A DNA stretch of 64,000 nucleotides from Brachybacterium sp042666875 (GCF_042666875.1 NZ_JBHTCX010000010.1:62001-126000); one strand, 5' to 3'. Shown: positions 17,419 through 26,714, numbered from the stretch's first letter. Program-made: numbers and translations. Notes: a model not told the origin generated them from the sequence alone.

Positions 17419-18143
17419 TCGCCGGTACGGCCGTCCAGGAGTTCGGTCAGGATGTCGAGCTGGCCGGCATGGCGCGCGGTCTCCTCGACCATGTGGGCGA
17501 GCACCCAGCGGACCGTGCGGGCCTCCCGCGTCCCGCGCAGCTCCTCGTCCGGCTCGCGGCCGGCGAGCTGCGCGCGCGAGGCCTCCGTGGCGGCACGATA
17601 GTCCGCCAGCGCCTCCTCCAGCGAGGCGCCGTCCTCGAGCGACCACTCCTGCTCGGCGTCGTGGCCGCGGGACCACGCATATCCCGCCTCGTCGGCGGGC
17701 ACACCGCCGAGCACCTCGCGGAACCACGAGCGCTCGGTGTCGGCCAGGTGCCGGATCATCCCGGTGACGGTGGTGTCCGAGCCGACCAGACGGGCCGAGG
17801 CCTGCTCGTCGCTGAGGCCCTCCACCTTCCACACGATCGTCGCGCGCAGGAAATCGAGGAACCCGGCCAAGGTCTCGACCTCCCCGGCGATCAGCGGCGG
17901 CTCCGGTCGCTCGCCCTCGGCGACCGCAGCGGGAGCCTCCTCGTCCGCGCTGAGGGCCTGCTCGGCGGCGAGCCGGTCGACCAGGACGTCGAGCTCGTCG
18001 GAGTCCGGCGGGGCGGGTGCGGAGCCGTCGGGGTCGTCCGTGACGGGCCCGACGGACGCGTCCGGAACCGAGGGCTCCGGCGCCATCGGGGCCGACGGGG
18101 TCCCGGCCGGCTCCACGGGCTCGCCGCGGTGGCTGGGGCTCAT
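17415..18143 (-). CDS. DinB/DUF664-family protein
   Basis: A 242-residue protein with an acidic, Pro-rich N-terminal region of about 80 residues and a C-terminal four-helix DinB-like domain. Histidines in GMIRHLADTERSWF and ETARHAGQLDIL, plus HMVEE, match the metal-binding triad of the DinB/mycothiol S-transferase superfamily. Members transfer low-molecular-weight thiols or act in stress responses; the substrate is unknown. It starts as ATGA over the prolyl oligopeptidase stop and ends as GTGA over the pseudo-hydrolase start. Confidence 0.83.
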   Translation of the reverse strand: MSPSHRGEPVEPAGTPSAPMAPEPSVPDASVGPVTDDPDGSAPAPPDSDELDVLVDRLAAEQALSADEEAPAAVAEGERPEPPLIAGEVETLAGFLDFLRATIVWKVEGLSDEQASARLVGSDTTVTGMIRHLADTERSWFREVLGGVPADEAGYAWSRGHDAEQEWSLEDGASLEEALADYRAATEASRAQLAGREPDEELRGTREARTVRWVLAHMVEETARHAGQLDILTELLDGRTGE

Positions 18144-20329
18144 GATGCCGCCCCGTCGTCGGTGCCGATGGTCTTCCACAGGAACGTGTACAGCAGGGCA
18201 TTCATGCGCGCGGCCTGCTCGTTGGTGGCGGCACCGCCGTGGCCTCCCTCGGTGTTCTCCCACGAGCGCACGTCGGCCCCGAGAGATTCCAGGGCGGCGG
18301 TGAACTTCCGGGCGTGCCCCGGATGGACCCGGTCATCGCGGGTGGAGGTGAGCAGGAACGTGGGCGGGTAGTCCGCCGCGCGCTCCTCGGCCAGCAGATG
18401 GTACGGACTGAACGTGCGCAGGAACTCCCAGTCCTCGGTGTCCGGGTCGCCGTACTCGGCCATCCAGGAGTAACCGGCCAGCAGCTGGTTGTACCGCTTC
18501 ATGTCCAGCAGCGGGACCTGGATGATCACGGCGCCGAACAGGTCGGGGTACTGGACCAGCATGTTCCCGGTGAGCAGGCCGCCGTTGGAGCCGCCGCGCA
18601 CGGCGAGGTGCTCACGATCGGTCACGCCGCGCTCAACCAGGTCCCGTGCCACGGAGGCGAAGTCCTCGTAGGCGCGGTGACGGTTCTCGCGCAGAGCTGC
18701 CTGGTGCCAGGTGGGCCCGTACTCCCCGCCGCCGCGGATGTTGGCCAGCACATAGGTGCCGCCGCGTTCGAGCCACGCCTTGCCGATGGCTCCCAGGTAT
18801 GACGGGGTCAGGGAGATCTCGAACCCGCCGTAGCCGAACATCAGCGTCGGCGCCGGCTCGGCGGCCTCCGCACTCGCCGGTCGGGAGATCTCGAAGTACG
18901 GCACGCGGGTGCCGTCGTCGCTGGTGGCGAAGTGCTGGCTGACCTCGAGACCGTCGGCGTCGAAGCGGGCGGGGGTGGACTTGACCAGCTGGAGGTCACC
19001 GGGCTCACCGCCGGCGGGCACCTCGGAGAGGTCGCCGAGGCGCAGGGTGGTGGGTTCGATGAAGCCGGTGACGCTCACCCAGATCTCATCGTTCTCGTCG
19101 GGGTCGACGGCGGAGACCCCGAGGGAGCCGCTCAGCTCCGGGTAGAGGTCGCGGCGCACCCACTGGCCGTGCTCGTCGCGGGTATGGACCTCGAGACGGT
19201 GGATGACATCCTCGAGGACCGAGAGCACCACCGTGCTGCGGGTGATGGTCATGTCCGCCAGCGACGTGGTCGCGGTGGGTTCGAAGAGCATGTGCAGCTC
19301 GGGCTCGCCGCGCTGGAAGCTCTCGAAGTCTCCGACGACGAGGGAGCCCGCGGGGTACGTGCCGCCCCCGATCTCCCAGTCGCTGCGGGGAGTGAAGATT
19401 CCCAGGTCCCGGTGCGCGCTGGCCTCCAGGTCCCGCGGCACCTCGATCGTCTCCAGGGTGGGCGGGGACTGACTGCGGTCGACGACATGGATGGTGTTGT
19501 CGTAGAAGGCGTGGGCCTCGATGATCCAGTCGCGCTCCCAGCCGGGCGTGGAGTCGTGGGCGGCGAAGATCGCCATGTCGTTCTCGGCGACCTCGTGGAC
19601 GAGCTCGGCCTCGGCCAGGGGCGTGCCGCGCCGCCAGAGCCGAGCCTGGCGGGCGTATCCGGAGCTGGTCACGGTGCCCTCACCGAAGTCCGTGCAGACC
19701 CAGACGGTGTCCGCGTCGATCCAGCTGAGGCTCCCCTTGGCCTCGGGCCGGACGAAGCCGCCCTCGGATTCGGGGACGAAGCGCAGGGTCTCGAGGTCGA
19801 ACTCGCGGGTGACGTCGGCGTCGGACCCACCGTGGGAGAGGTCGATCAGCGCGTGACGATAGGGCTCGCCGTCGGCGGCGCCCGCGGGCCGCAGCAGGCT
19901 GGCGCCGTGCCACACCCAGTCCTCGCCCTCGGCCTCGTTCAGCGCATCGACGTCCAGCAGGATCTCCCACTCCGGCTCGTCGGTGCGGTAGGACTCCAGC
20001 GTGGTGCGCCGCCACAGCCCGCGTTCGTGCTCCGCGTCGGTCCAGAAGTTGTAGAGGTACCGCCCGCGCTTGACCACGCCGGGGATCTTGTCCTTCGCAT
20101 CGAGGATCTCGCGGATCTCCTGGTGGAGGGTCTCCGCGAGCGGCGCGCCGCCGGGCTCGCGGGGATCGGGCACGGCCTCGAGCTCGGCCTCGGCGCGTGC
20201 ATTGCGATCGCGGACCCAGGCCAGCGCCTCCTCGCCGGTGACATCTTCCAGCCACTGGTGCGGGTCCGAGCTGCCGTCGGCAGCGGGCAGCTGCGGGCTC
20301 GGGGCCGGCTGGGCGGCGGCGTCGGTCAT
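18140..20329 (-). CDS. Prolyl oligopeptidase family serine peptidase (S9A)
   Basis: The 729-residue enzyme has an N-terminal WLEDVTGEEALAWVRDRN helix, a seven-blade beta-propeller region (about 60-420) and a C-terminal peptidase domain. The catalytic Ser581 lies in RGGSNGGLL, the Asp in TRDDRVHPGHARK (665-666) and the His at 697 in EGGHGG. FGYGGFEISLTPSY and NIRGGGEYGPTWH are typical for the family, which cleaves short proline-containing peptides in the cytoplasm. It is joined by ATGA overlaps to the genes before and after. The start at 20327-20329 is fixed by the upstream gene's stop and a GGAGA site. Confidence 0.94.
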   Translation of the reverse strand: MTDAAAQPAPSPQLPAADGSSDPHQWLEDVTGEEALAWVRDRNARAEAELEAVPDPREPGGAPLAETLHQEIREILDAKDKIPGVVKRGRYLYNFWTDAEHERGLWRRTTLESYRTDEPEWEILLDVDALNEAEGEDWVWHGASLLRPAGAADGEPYRHALIDLSHGGSDADVTREFDLETLRFVPESEGGFVRPEAKGSLSWIDADTVWVCTDFGEGTVTSSGYARQARLWRRGTPLAEAELVHEVAENDMAIFAAHDSTPGWERDWIIEAHAFYDNTIHVVDRSQSPPTLETIEVPRDLEASAHRDLGIFTPRSDWEIGGGTYPAGSLVVGDFESFQRGEPELHMLFEPTATTSLADMTITRSTVVLSVLEDVIHRLEVHTRDEHGQWVRRDLYPELSGSLGVSAVDPDENDEIWVSVTGFIEPTTLRLGDLSEVPAGGEPGDLQLVKSTPARFDADGLEVSQHFATSDDGTRVPYFEISRPASAEAAEPAPTLMFGYGGFEISLTPSYLGAIGKAWLERGGTYVLANIRGGGEYGPTWHQAALRENRHRAYEDFASVARDLVERGVTDREHLAVRGGSNGGLLTGNMLVQYPDLFGAVIIQVPLLDMKRYNQLLAGYSWMAEYGDPDTEDWEFLRTFSPYHLLAEERAADYPPTFLLTSTRDDRVHPGHARKFTAALESLGADVRSWENTEGGHGGAATNEQAARMNALLYTFLWKTIGTDDGAAS

Positions 20330-20910
20330 CGGGTCTCCTTCTCGAAGGCGGCGAATTCGGTGAGGACGGACTTCCAGACGGCTTTCCAGGCGTCGCGTGC
20401 CTCGGCGGTCTCGAGGCGCTTGTGCTCCAGGCCCAGAGTGCAGCGGGGGTTCTCGGGCGCGCCGTCCTTGCGGGTGATGTTCACCGAGACCCGGGTGCCG
20501 TCCTGGACGGCGGCACGCCAGTAGCGCCACGTCGCGGTGTCGGTCAGCGTCGGCTCCTCGAGCCCGAGCTCCTCACGGCGCACCGGGGTCATGAAGTCGT
20601 CCCAGAGCTCGCGCACGGCGTCCGGGTCCCCGGTGACGGTGCGGGAGGCGGAGGCGGCGAAGTCCCCGTCGCAGCTCTGGCCGACGACGCGGCGGCCGAT
20701 CAGCTGCTCATAGGCGATGGTCACGCCCTGTGCCCACCATTCGGTGATGTCCCAGCGCTGCGGCAGCAGGCGGGCGATGGCGGCATGATCGAGGTCGCGG
20801 CCTCCGGCGTCCTCGATGCGCTGGACCCACGTGGCCAGCGGTGTGCCGGTGCCGGACTCGATCGAGGCGGCCCGCGGGTGGTCCTGGGCGGAAGGTGTCG
20901 GCGCGCTCAT
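20326..20910 (-). CDS. DUF4287/SRPBCC-like protein
   Basis: A 194-residue protein, first of the four-gene operon. The N-terminal half (LDHAAIARLLPQRWDITEWW, then AQGVTIAYEQLIGRR) resembles DUF4287, and the C-terminal half looks like a START/SRPBCC-type ligand-binding fold (CTLGLEHKRLETAEARDAW). I base this on pattern memory, not a search. The ATG at 20908-20910 lies 7 bases after a TAGGCT box. Its stop overlaps the peptidase start as ATGA. Function unknown. Confidence 0.7.
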   Translation of the reverse strand: MSAPTPSAQDHPRAASIESGTGTPLATWVQRIEDAGGRDLDHAAIARLLPQRWDITEWWAQGVTIAYEQLIGRRVVGQSCDGDFAASASRTVTGDPDAVRELWDDFMTPVRREELGLEEPTLTDTATWRYWRAAVQDGTRVSVNITRKDGAPENPRCTLGLEHKRLETAEARDAWKAVWKSVLTEFAAFEKETR

Positions 20911-20917
20911 GGGTTCC

Positions 20918-20923
20918 AGCCTA
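20918..20923 (-). promoter_or_regulatory. -10 box of a leaderless promoter for the peptidase operon
   Basis: TAGGCT (minus strand) ends 7 bases before the ATG at 20910. Confidence 0.58.
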
Positions 20924-21007
20924 CGGGGCACGCGGCGACGCAGGTCACTTCGCCGCGAAGGCCATGCCACACGGGCCCTGGTGCCTCCGCCGTGGAACAC
21001 TTCTGGC

Positions 21008-22219
21008 ATGCGCCGACGTCATCTTCTGGCTCTCGCCCCCACGGCGGCACTGGCCGCCTGCACGAACCGGACGGACCCGACCTCGGCCGATCCCGAGGCC
21101 ACCGCGCCGAGCGACCCCGAAGGCACCCGGCCCGAGGAGTCCGCGGCGCCGACTCAGGAGCCCAGCACCGAACCGAGCACGCAGCCGCCGACGAGGGCGG
21201 AGGCGCTGCTCGAGGAGCTCGGCCCGCGCGAACTGGCCGGTCAGCTGGTCCTGGTCGGGATCCACGCCGGCCAGCAGATCCCGTCCGAGGTGCTCTCCGA
21301 CCACCATGCCGGCGGGATCCTCCTGCTCCAGGTGTGGGAGGTCGGCGACGCCGTCGACGAGATCGTGGCCGAGGCCAGGGACGGTTCCCGAGGCGGCCTG
21401 GGACCTCTGGTCGCGGTCGACCAGGAGGGCGGGCAGGTCAGGATGCTGCGCGGGGACGCCGCCCGACGGACCCCGTCGGCCGAGGAGCTCGGGGAGCAGG
21501 GACCGGGCGCCGTGACGGAGGCGTACACGAGCATCGGCGAGGACCTCTCCGGCCATGGCATCGGGGTCGCGCTCGCGCCGGTGGCCGACGTGGTCGACCC
21601 CGACCTGGGAGATGCCAACGAGCCGGTCGGCGGCCTGGATCGCGGTTTCGGCACCGACCCGGAGCACGTCGCCCGATGCGTGGCCGCGGCGACCGAGGCG
21701 CTGGCGGACCGCGGGGTCACCGCGACGCTCAAGCACTTCCCGGGGCTGGGTCGGGTGGAGCAGAACACCGACTTCTCCGCCGAGGGCATCGTCGACGACG
21801 TCACCGGCGCCGACGATCCGTTCCTGGACTCCTTCGCCGCCGGGATCGAGGCCGGGGCGGGACTGGTGATGATGTCCTCTGCGATCTACCCGCGGCTGGA
21901 GCCCGACGTGCCGGCGATGTTCTCCCGCGCCGCCGTGCAGGATCTGCTGCGCGACCAGCTCGGCTTCGACGGCGTCGTGATCACCGACGACATCGGGGCC
22001 GCGGAGGCCGTCGCCGACGTTCCCGTGCCCCAGCGCGCCACGCGCCCGCTCGAGGCGGGCGGGGACGTGGTGCTGACGGCCGATGCGTCCCTGACCGGTG
22101 AGCTGGTCGACGCCATCGAGCAGTGGGCGGCCGAGAGCAAGGAGCACCGGGAGAGGTTGCGGGAGTCCGTCGGCCGCGTGCTCGCGCTCAAGGAGAGCAT
22201 GGGCCTGCTCGAGGAGTGA
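21008..22219 (+). CDS. Glycoside hydrolase family 3 lipoprotein
   Basis: A 403-residue secreted lipoprotein: the signal MRRRHLLALAPTAALAAC ends in a lipobox with Cys18, followed by a Thr/Glu/Pro-rich linker to about residue 60 and a GH3 N-terminal domain. VDQEGGQVRML, LAPVADV, KHFPGLG and VVITDDIGAAEAV are the recognisable motifs, the last holding the likely nucleophile Asp. The NagZ-type Asp-Ser-His acid/base loop is not present, so equating it with NagZ is unsafe. No ribosome-binding site is seen; AACACT 6 bases upstream is a weak leaderless box. Confidence 0.87.
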   Translation: MRRRHLLALAPTAALAACTNRTDPTSADPEATAPSDPEGTRPEESAAPTQEPSTEPSTQPPTRAEALLEELGPRELAGQLVLVGIHAGQQIPSEVLSDHHAGGILLLQVWEVGDAVDEIVAEARDGSRGGLGPLVAVDQEGGQVRMLRGDAARRTPSAEELGEQGPGAVTEAYTSIGEDLSGHGIGVALAPVADVVDPDLGDANEPVGGLDRGFGTDPEHVARCVAAATEALADRGVTATLKHFPGLGRVEQNTDFSAEGIVDDVTGADDPFLDSFAAGIEAGAGLVMMSSAIYPRLEPDVPAMFSRAAVQDLLRDQLGFDGVVITDDIGAAEAVADVPVPQRATRPLEAGGDVVLTADASLTGELVDAIEQWAAESKEHRERLRESVGRVLALKESMGLLEE

Positions 22220-22256
22220 GGCGCGGAGCGACTCGGGGAGAACGGGGCGGGGCCGG

Positions 22257-23135
22257 TCAGCTCTTGTCGAGCGTGATGAGGTGGTTGAGCGGACCGTAGC
22301 CCCCGCAGGTGCGCCGCGAGACCTTCCACTCCTCGGCGTTCTCGATGGCGCTGGCGAGGAACTCGCGCGCCGAGGCGACGATCGTGGCCATGTCGTCGTC
22401 CGACCCCTTCTCCCCGATCTCCCCCAGCTCGCCGGCCCGGTCGAACTCCTCGATGCGGGCGAGCTGCGCCGCGATCGCCGCCGACAGGGTGGAACCGGCC
22501 CCGCGCACCTTCCGCCCCGGGATCCGCTCGGCCCGCAGCAGGTCGGTGCCGCCGGGGTGGACCAGCACGTCGACCGCATCATCATCGACCAGTCGTCCAC
22601 CGGTGATCAGGACGATCCGGGGGCCCAGCGCCTGCAGCGCCAGCGCCTGCCCGCGAATCTCGTCGATGGAGGTCGCGACCGGCCGGCCCAGCAGCTGAGC
22701 CGCCTCGGCCATGTTCGGGATCAGCACGTCCACCAGCGGGACCAGGGTCTCGCGCAGCGCGCGGGCACCCTCGGCGGAGATCAGGGCGGCGCCGTCGCTG
22801 CCGACCATCACCGGATCCAGGATGATCCGGCCCAGCCGGTCGCGGTGAGCGCGCACAGCGTCCGCGACGGCCTCGACCACGGCGGCGCTGCCCAGGGCGC
22901 CGATCTTGGTGGCGTCGATCCACAGGTCCTCGGCGACCGCGTCGATCTGGCTGCGGACGACGTCACCCGGAAGGTAGTGGATGCCGTGGAGCCCGTGGGT
23001 GTTCACGGCGCTGATCATGCTCACCGCGCTCGCACCGTAGGCACCCAGGGCGGTGAACGTCTTCAGGTCCGCCTGGATGCCCGACGCGCCGTCGGAGTCG
23101 GAACCGGCGATGGTCAGGACGAGGGGCGGGCGCAT
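22257..23135 (-). CDS. thiD: Hydroxymethylpyrimidine/phosphomethylpyrimidine kinase ThiD
   Basis: ThiD phosphorylates HMP and HMP-phosphate for thiamine synthesis. The 292-residue protein has TIAGSDSDGASGIQADLKTF at residues 8-27, NTHGLHGIH, LDPVMVGSDG and NMAEAAQLLG. In the ATP/catalytic loop, the usual HGTGCT reads RGAGST with Ser215 where ThiD normally has its conserved Cys. The C-terminal GGYGPLNH is retained. ATG 23133-23135 has GGAGA upstream. No other thiamine gene is nearby, and the fold also covers pyridoxine kinases, so substrate preference deserves caution. Confidence 0.85.
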   Translation of the reverse strand: MRPPLVLTIAGSDSDGASGIQADLKTFTALGAYGASAVSMISAVNTHGLHGIHYLPGDVVRSQIDAVAEDLWIDATKIGALGSAAVVEAVADAVRAHRDRLGRIILDPVMVGSDGAALISAEGARALRETLVPLVDVLIPNMAEAAQLLGRPVATSIDEIRGQALALQALGPRIVLITGGRLVDDDAVDVLVHPGGTDLLRAERIPGRKVRGAGSTLSAAIAAQLARIEEFDRAGELGEIGEKGSDDDMATIVASAREFLASAIENAEEWKVSRRTCGGYGPLNHLITLDKS

Positions 23136-23320
23136 GCAGTCTCCATCTCTCGGGGGTCCCGGACCGGAGCGGGCGCCTCCGGTGGCCGTGTGGACGGAGA
23201 GTACCAACCGTCTCTGGAGTTCCTATCCTGGTGCGGCGCGCTGTGACCGTGCGTGCGAGAATCACCCGGGGACAGAGCCCCGAGCGGGCGTCAGGGGCCC
23301 CACAGGGCCGGGAGGTGGCA

Positions 23321-24256
23321 ATGACTCAGGATCCCAGCGGGGAGGATCGGCAGCCCGCGTCATCCGGGCTGCCCGACTTCGCCGACCAGGACCCGAGCGC
23401 CCTGCCCGACTATCAGAGCTCTCAGGGCCCGGCCACCCTCGGTGAGCCCAGCGAGCGCGCGCGCAAGCGCACCCTGGCCGTGGTGCTGTCGGTGGTGGGA
23501 TCCGGCGTGGTGCTGCTGGCCATCGTCGCGCTGGTGCTGTCCCAGACCGTGTTCCGCTCGGTCCTGGAGGAGGACGACGCCCCTACCGCGGACGGACCCG
23601 AGACGCGCAGCGCCGAAGGCCAGTCCGAGTACGTGCCCGACCCCGAGGACCCGGACATCGCCCCTCCCCCGCCGATCTTCACCCAGGAACCCACCACGGA
23701 GTGCTCGATCCCTGACAGCGGCGCCCAGGCGCCCTCGCCGGATCCCGGCACCGTCCGCGGGGGCGACCTCGAGTACACCGTGCCCGACGGGTGGGACTTC
23801 CCCTGGGGCAGCCAGCCGCTGCCCTACATGAGCGAGGTCGGGGCCAAGGCGCGAGAGGTCGAGCAGCCCTGGTACAGCGTGGTCAACGTCGGCCGCGTCA
23901 CCTGGCCCGAGGAGGACGACGGCGGGTACCCCGGCCTGGAGGGCGCCGCCGTCGCGATCTTCCAGTGCTACGCCACCACCTCCGGCGTCGTGGAGTACTT
24001 CGGGGAGAACCCCGACATCACGGACTACCGCTCCGAGACCATGACCGTGGACGGCCAGCCCGCATGGATCGTGCAGGCCACGTACCACTTCGAGGATCCC
24101 GACGTGCTGGAGAGCTCGTCCGCCTCCGTGGTCACCTCGATCGTCGTGGAGGGCCCGAACGGTCCCAGCGCCCTGGCCAGTGACGTCGCCGCCGACCAGC
24201 CCGAACATGTCGAAGACCTCGAGAACATCATCGCCAGCCTCGACGTCGTCGAGTGA
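23321..24256 (+). CDS. Single-pass membrane protein with extracellular two-Cys domain (paralog 1)
   Basis: A 311-residue protein: polar cytoplasmic N-terminus (1-50), one membrane helix (about 51-76), an acidic Pro-rich linker, and an external domain from about residue 125. That domain has VRGGDLEYTVPDGW, EQPWYSVVNVGRVTW, YPGLEGAA and two cysteines (128 and 216), likely disulfide-bonded. The next gene encodes the same layout and motifs. I recognise no named family. ATG 23321 is preceded by GGGAGGTGG. The pair is probably one transcription unit. Confidence 0.78.
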   Translation: MTQDPSGEDRQPASSGLPDFADQDPSALPDYQSSQGPATLGEPSERARKRTLAVVLSVVGSGVVLLAIVALVLSQTVFRSVLEEDDAPTADGPETRSAEGQSEYVPDPEDPDIAPPPPIFTQEPTTECSIPDSGAQAPSPDPGTVRGGDLEYTVPDGWDFPWGSQPLPYMSEVGAKAREVEQPWYSVVNVGRVTWPEEDDGGYPGLEGAAVAIFQCYATTSGVVEYFGENPDITDYRSETMTVDGQPAWIVQATYHFEDPDVLESSSASVVTSIVVEGPNGPSALASDVAADQPEHVEDLENIIASLDVVE

Positions 24257-24292
24257 CGCCGGCGTGCGAGCCCGGCCCAGAAGGAGCAGACA

Positions 24293-25093
24293 GTGTCTAC
24301 CGGACCGCAGTACACTCCGACCCCGCAGACGCCCGGCCCGGGCGGCGGCCGCGGGACTGCCCTCCTGACCGGCGCCATCGCGTTCGCCGTGGTCTTCCTG
24401 CTGATCGTGGCCATCACCGTCGGGTACCTCGTGGTGCGCTCCTCCGGGGGGTCGGGCGGCGCATCGCCCACCTCGGTCTCGAACTCCTCGACCCCCGCGG
24501 ATCCGGAGACGAGCGAGGAGACGGAGGAGCCGACGGACGTCGAGGAGGAGCTGTGCTGGCAGCCGCCCTTCGAGCGGACGTCCTCGAACCCCTCCGGGAA
24601 GCTGCGCGGCGGCGGGCTGGAGTTCATCCCCCCGTCGACCTTCACCGGCCGGCAGGACAACCTCTTCCCCTACTTCCTCAATGACACCCAGGTCGCCACG
24701 GCCCCCGTGGAGGAGTCCTGGATCTCCACGCTCCATGTCGGGAAGGTCGAGTGGCAGCCGGGGGTCGACTACCCCGGTGACGAAGCCGCCTCCGAACGCA
24801 TCGTCGACTGCATGTTCCGACTGACCGACTGGGGGGACGCGACGGGCCGCACCCTCGACGACGAGGTCACCGAGCCGGTCACCGTCGCCGGAATGCCCGG
24901 ATACCGCACCACCGGGACCGTCAACTGGCAGAACGACCCGCTCGAGAAAACGGACGCCACCCGGATCACGGTCGTCGTGGTCGATACCGACGAGGGGCCG
25001 AGCGCCTTCATCTCGGAGATCGCCGTCGGCGTCACCGAGCACGAGGAGGGCGCCGAGGAGGCCTTCTCGTCCCTGACCGGACTGTCCGGCTGA
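24293..25093 (+). CDS. Single-pass membrane protein with extracellular two-Cys domain (paralog 2)
   Basis: A 266-residue relative of the preceding protein: Gly/Pro-rich N-terminus, one membrane helix (about 23-48), acidic Ser/Thr/Glu linker and external domain with LRGGGLEF, FPYFLN, EESWISTLHVGKVEW, YPGDEAA and two cysteines (88 and 173). Cys spacing is 85 residues against 88 in paralog 1. The GTG at 24293 has AAGGAG at good distance, 36 bases after the previous stop. It looks like a tandem duplication that has diverged strongly; function unknown. Confidence 0.78.
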   Translation: MSTGPQYTPTPQTPGPGGGRGTALLTGAIAFAVVFLLIVAITVGYLVVRSSGGSGGASPTSVSNSSTPADPETSEETEEPTDVEEELCWQPPFERTSSNPSGKLRGGGLEFIPPSTFTGRQDNLFPYFLNDTQVATAPVEESWISTLHVGKVEWQPGVDYPGDEAASERIVDCMFRLTDWGDATGRTLDDEVTEPVTVAGMPGYRTTGTVNWQNDPLEKTDATRITVVVVDTDEGPSAFISEIAVGVTEHEEGAEEAFSSLTGLSG

Positions 25094-25102
25094 GACCCGG
25101 CC

Positions 25103-26587
25103 TCAGACGACCGCCGAGGCCAGGCGGCAGAGGTTGTCCAGCAGCATCATGGGCATCGGCCGGCGGCGCCACTCCTCCAGGGTGAGCTCGCGGCTGCGGG
25201 AGCGGTAGACGTCCTCGACCTCGTGCATCTTCTCCATGAAGTCGGTGCCGCCGACCATGATCGTGCTCTCCATGTCGAGGATGAACGAGCGGATGTCCAT
25301 GTTCGAGGACCCGATCACGGTCACCGAGTCGTCGATGGTCACGTGCTTGGCGTGCAGGATCGTCGGCGCCCGGTAGAGCTGGATCCGCACCCCGGCCTCC
25401 AGCAGCGCCGTGTAGTAGGAGCGCTGGGCATGGAAGACGAGGAACTGGTCCCCGATCTCGGAGACGAACAGTTCGATCTCCACTCCCCGGCGTGCGGCGG
25501 TGATCAGCGCCGAGAGCATCGACTCGTCGGGCACGAAGTAGGGGCTGACGGCGCAGATGCGATGGGTCGCCGAGTAGAACAGCTGGTTCAGCAGCAGCAG
25601 GTTGTTCTCGAGCACGAATCCCGGGCCGCTGGGCACCAGCTGGCACTCGTAGGTGCCCGAGGTGTCCTCCGGAGCCGCGACCAGGGCGGCCTCGGGCAGC
25701 TGCTCGCTGGACTCGTAGTACCAGTCGGTGGCGAACAGCAGGTTCATCCCCGAGACGATCGGCCCCCGGAACCGGACCATGGTCTCCTGCCAGTGCAGGC
25801 CCCGGCGGATGTTGGCGCGCTTGTCGTAGTGGGCGGCGATGAGGTTCTGGCTGCCCATCCAGCCGACCTGCCCGTCGACGATCAGCAGCTTGCGGTGGTT
25901 GCGCAGGTCCGGCCGTTGGAACGCACCGTCGCGGAACGGCTTGATCGGCATCATCGGATAGTGCTCGATGCCGTGCGCGTCGAGGTGGCGGCGCATCGCC
26001 CGATAGACCGGCCCGTGGCTGAGCGAGCCCCAGTGGTCGTAGAGCACGCGCACCGTCACGCCGCGACCGGCGGCCTCGGCGAGGGCCGCGAAGAAGTCCT
26101 CGGTGGCCGGGTCGAGACCCATCGTGTAGAAGAGCACGTGCACCTCGCGCTCGGCGCTGCGCACGTCGGCCGCCATGCGCGCTATCGAGGTGTCGTAGTC
26201 GATCTCCAGGTCGGCGGAGTTGTTGCCGGTCAGCGGGAACGCCCCGAGCTCACGGTTGAGCCGGACGGCGGAGCGCAGCCAGCTGGGGACGTCGTCGTCC
26301 AGGGCCGTGTCGGGGATGTTCAGCGAGCGCACGCGCATCAGGCGGTTGACGGCCTTCTGCTTCTCGCGGCGCTTCCGCGGCAGCTGCGCCTTGCCCAGCA
26401 GCAGATAGAGCGGGAACCCGACCAGCGGGAACACCATGATCGCCAGCAGCCACGCCAGGGCGGACCCCGGCCGGCGGTTGCGCGGGACCAGGATGAGCCC
26501 GAGCACTCGCAGAGCGACGTCGGCCGCGATGAACAGGTAGGTGGCGACGACCAGCCAGTGGGCGAGCAACCACTGCCACAGGGCCAT
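25103..26587 (-). CDS. cls: Cardiolipin synthase (phospholipase D family)
   Basis: The enzyme joins phosphatidylglycerol-type lipids into cardiolipin at the membrane. The 494 residues start with two membrane helices (about 9-33 and 41-63) and contain two HKD motifs: H231-x-K233-x4-D238 in NHRKLLIVDGQVGWMGSQN, and H412-x-K414-x4-D419 in ILHAKHVTIDDSVTVIGSSN. This is the standard bacterial Cls layout and length. AGGAG precedes the ATG at 26585-26587. It converges on paralog 2. Confidence 0.94.
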   Translation of the reverse strand: MALWQWLLAHWLVVATYLFIAADVALRVLGLILVPRNRRPGSALAWLLAIMVFPLVGFPLYLLLGKAQLPRKRREKQKAVNRLMRVRSLNIPDTALDDDVPSWLRSAVRLNRELGAFPLTGNNSADLEIDYDTSIARMAADVRSAEREVHVLFYTMGLDPATEDFFAALAEAAGRGVTVRVLYDHWGSLSHGPVYRAMRRHLDAHGIEHYPMMPIKPFRDGAFQRPDLRNHRKLLIVDGQVGWMGSQNLIAAHYDKRANIRRGLHWQETMVRFRGPIVSGMNLLFATDWYYESSEQLPEAALVAAPEDTSGTYECQLVPSGPGFVLENNLLLLNQLFYSATHRICAVSPYFVPDESMLSALITAARRGVEIELFVSEIGDQFLVFHAQRSYYTALLEAGVRIQLYRAPTILHAKHVTIDDSVTVIGSSNMDIRSFILDMESTIMVGGTDFMEKMHEVEDVYRSRSRELTLEEWRRRPMPMMLLDNLCRLASAVV

Positions 26588-26714
26588 GAACGGGCTCCTC
26601 CCCGACGTGCGAAGCGGCGGGCCCCGAGGATACGGGAGCCCGCCGCTGCGGATAGGGCGACGACCGGTCGCCGCCCGGAGTCATCACCCGGCCGAGACGG
26701 GCCGGGCGGTCGGG

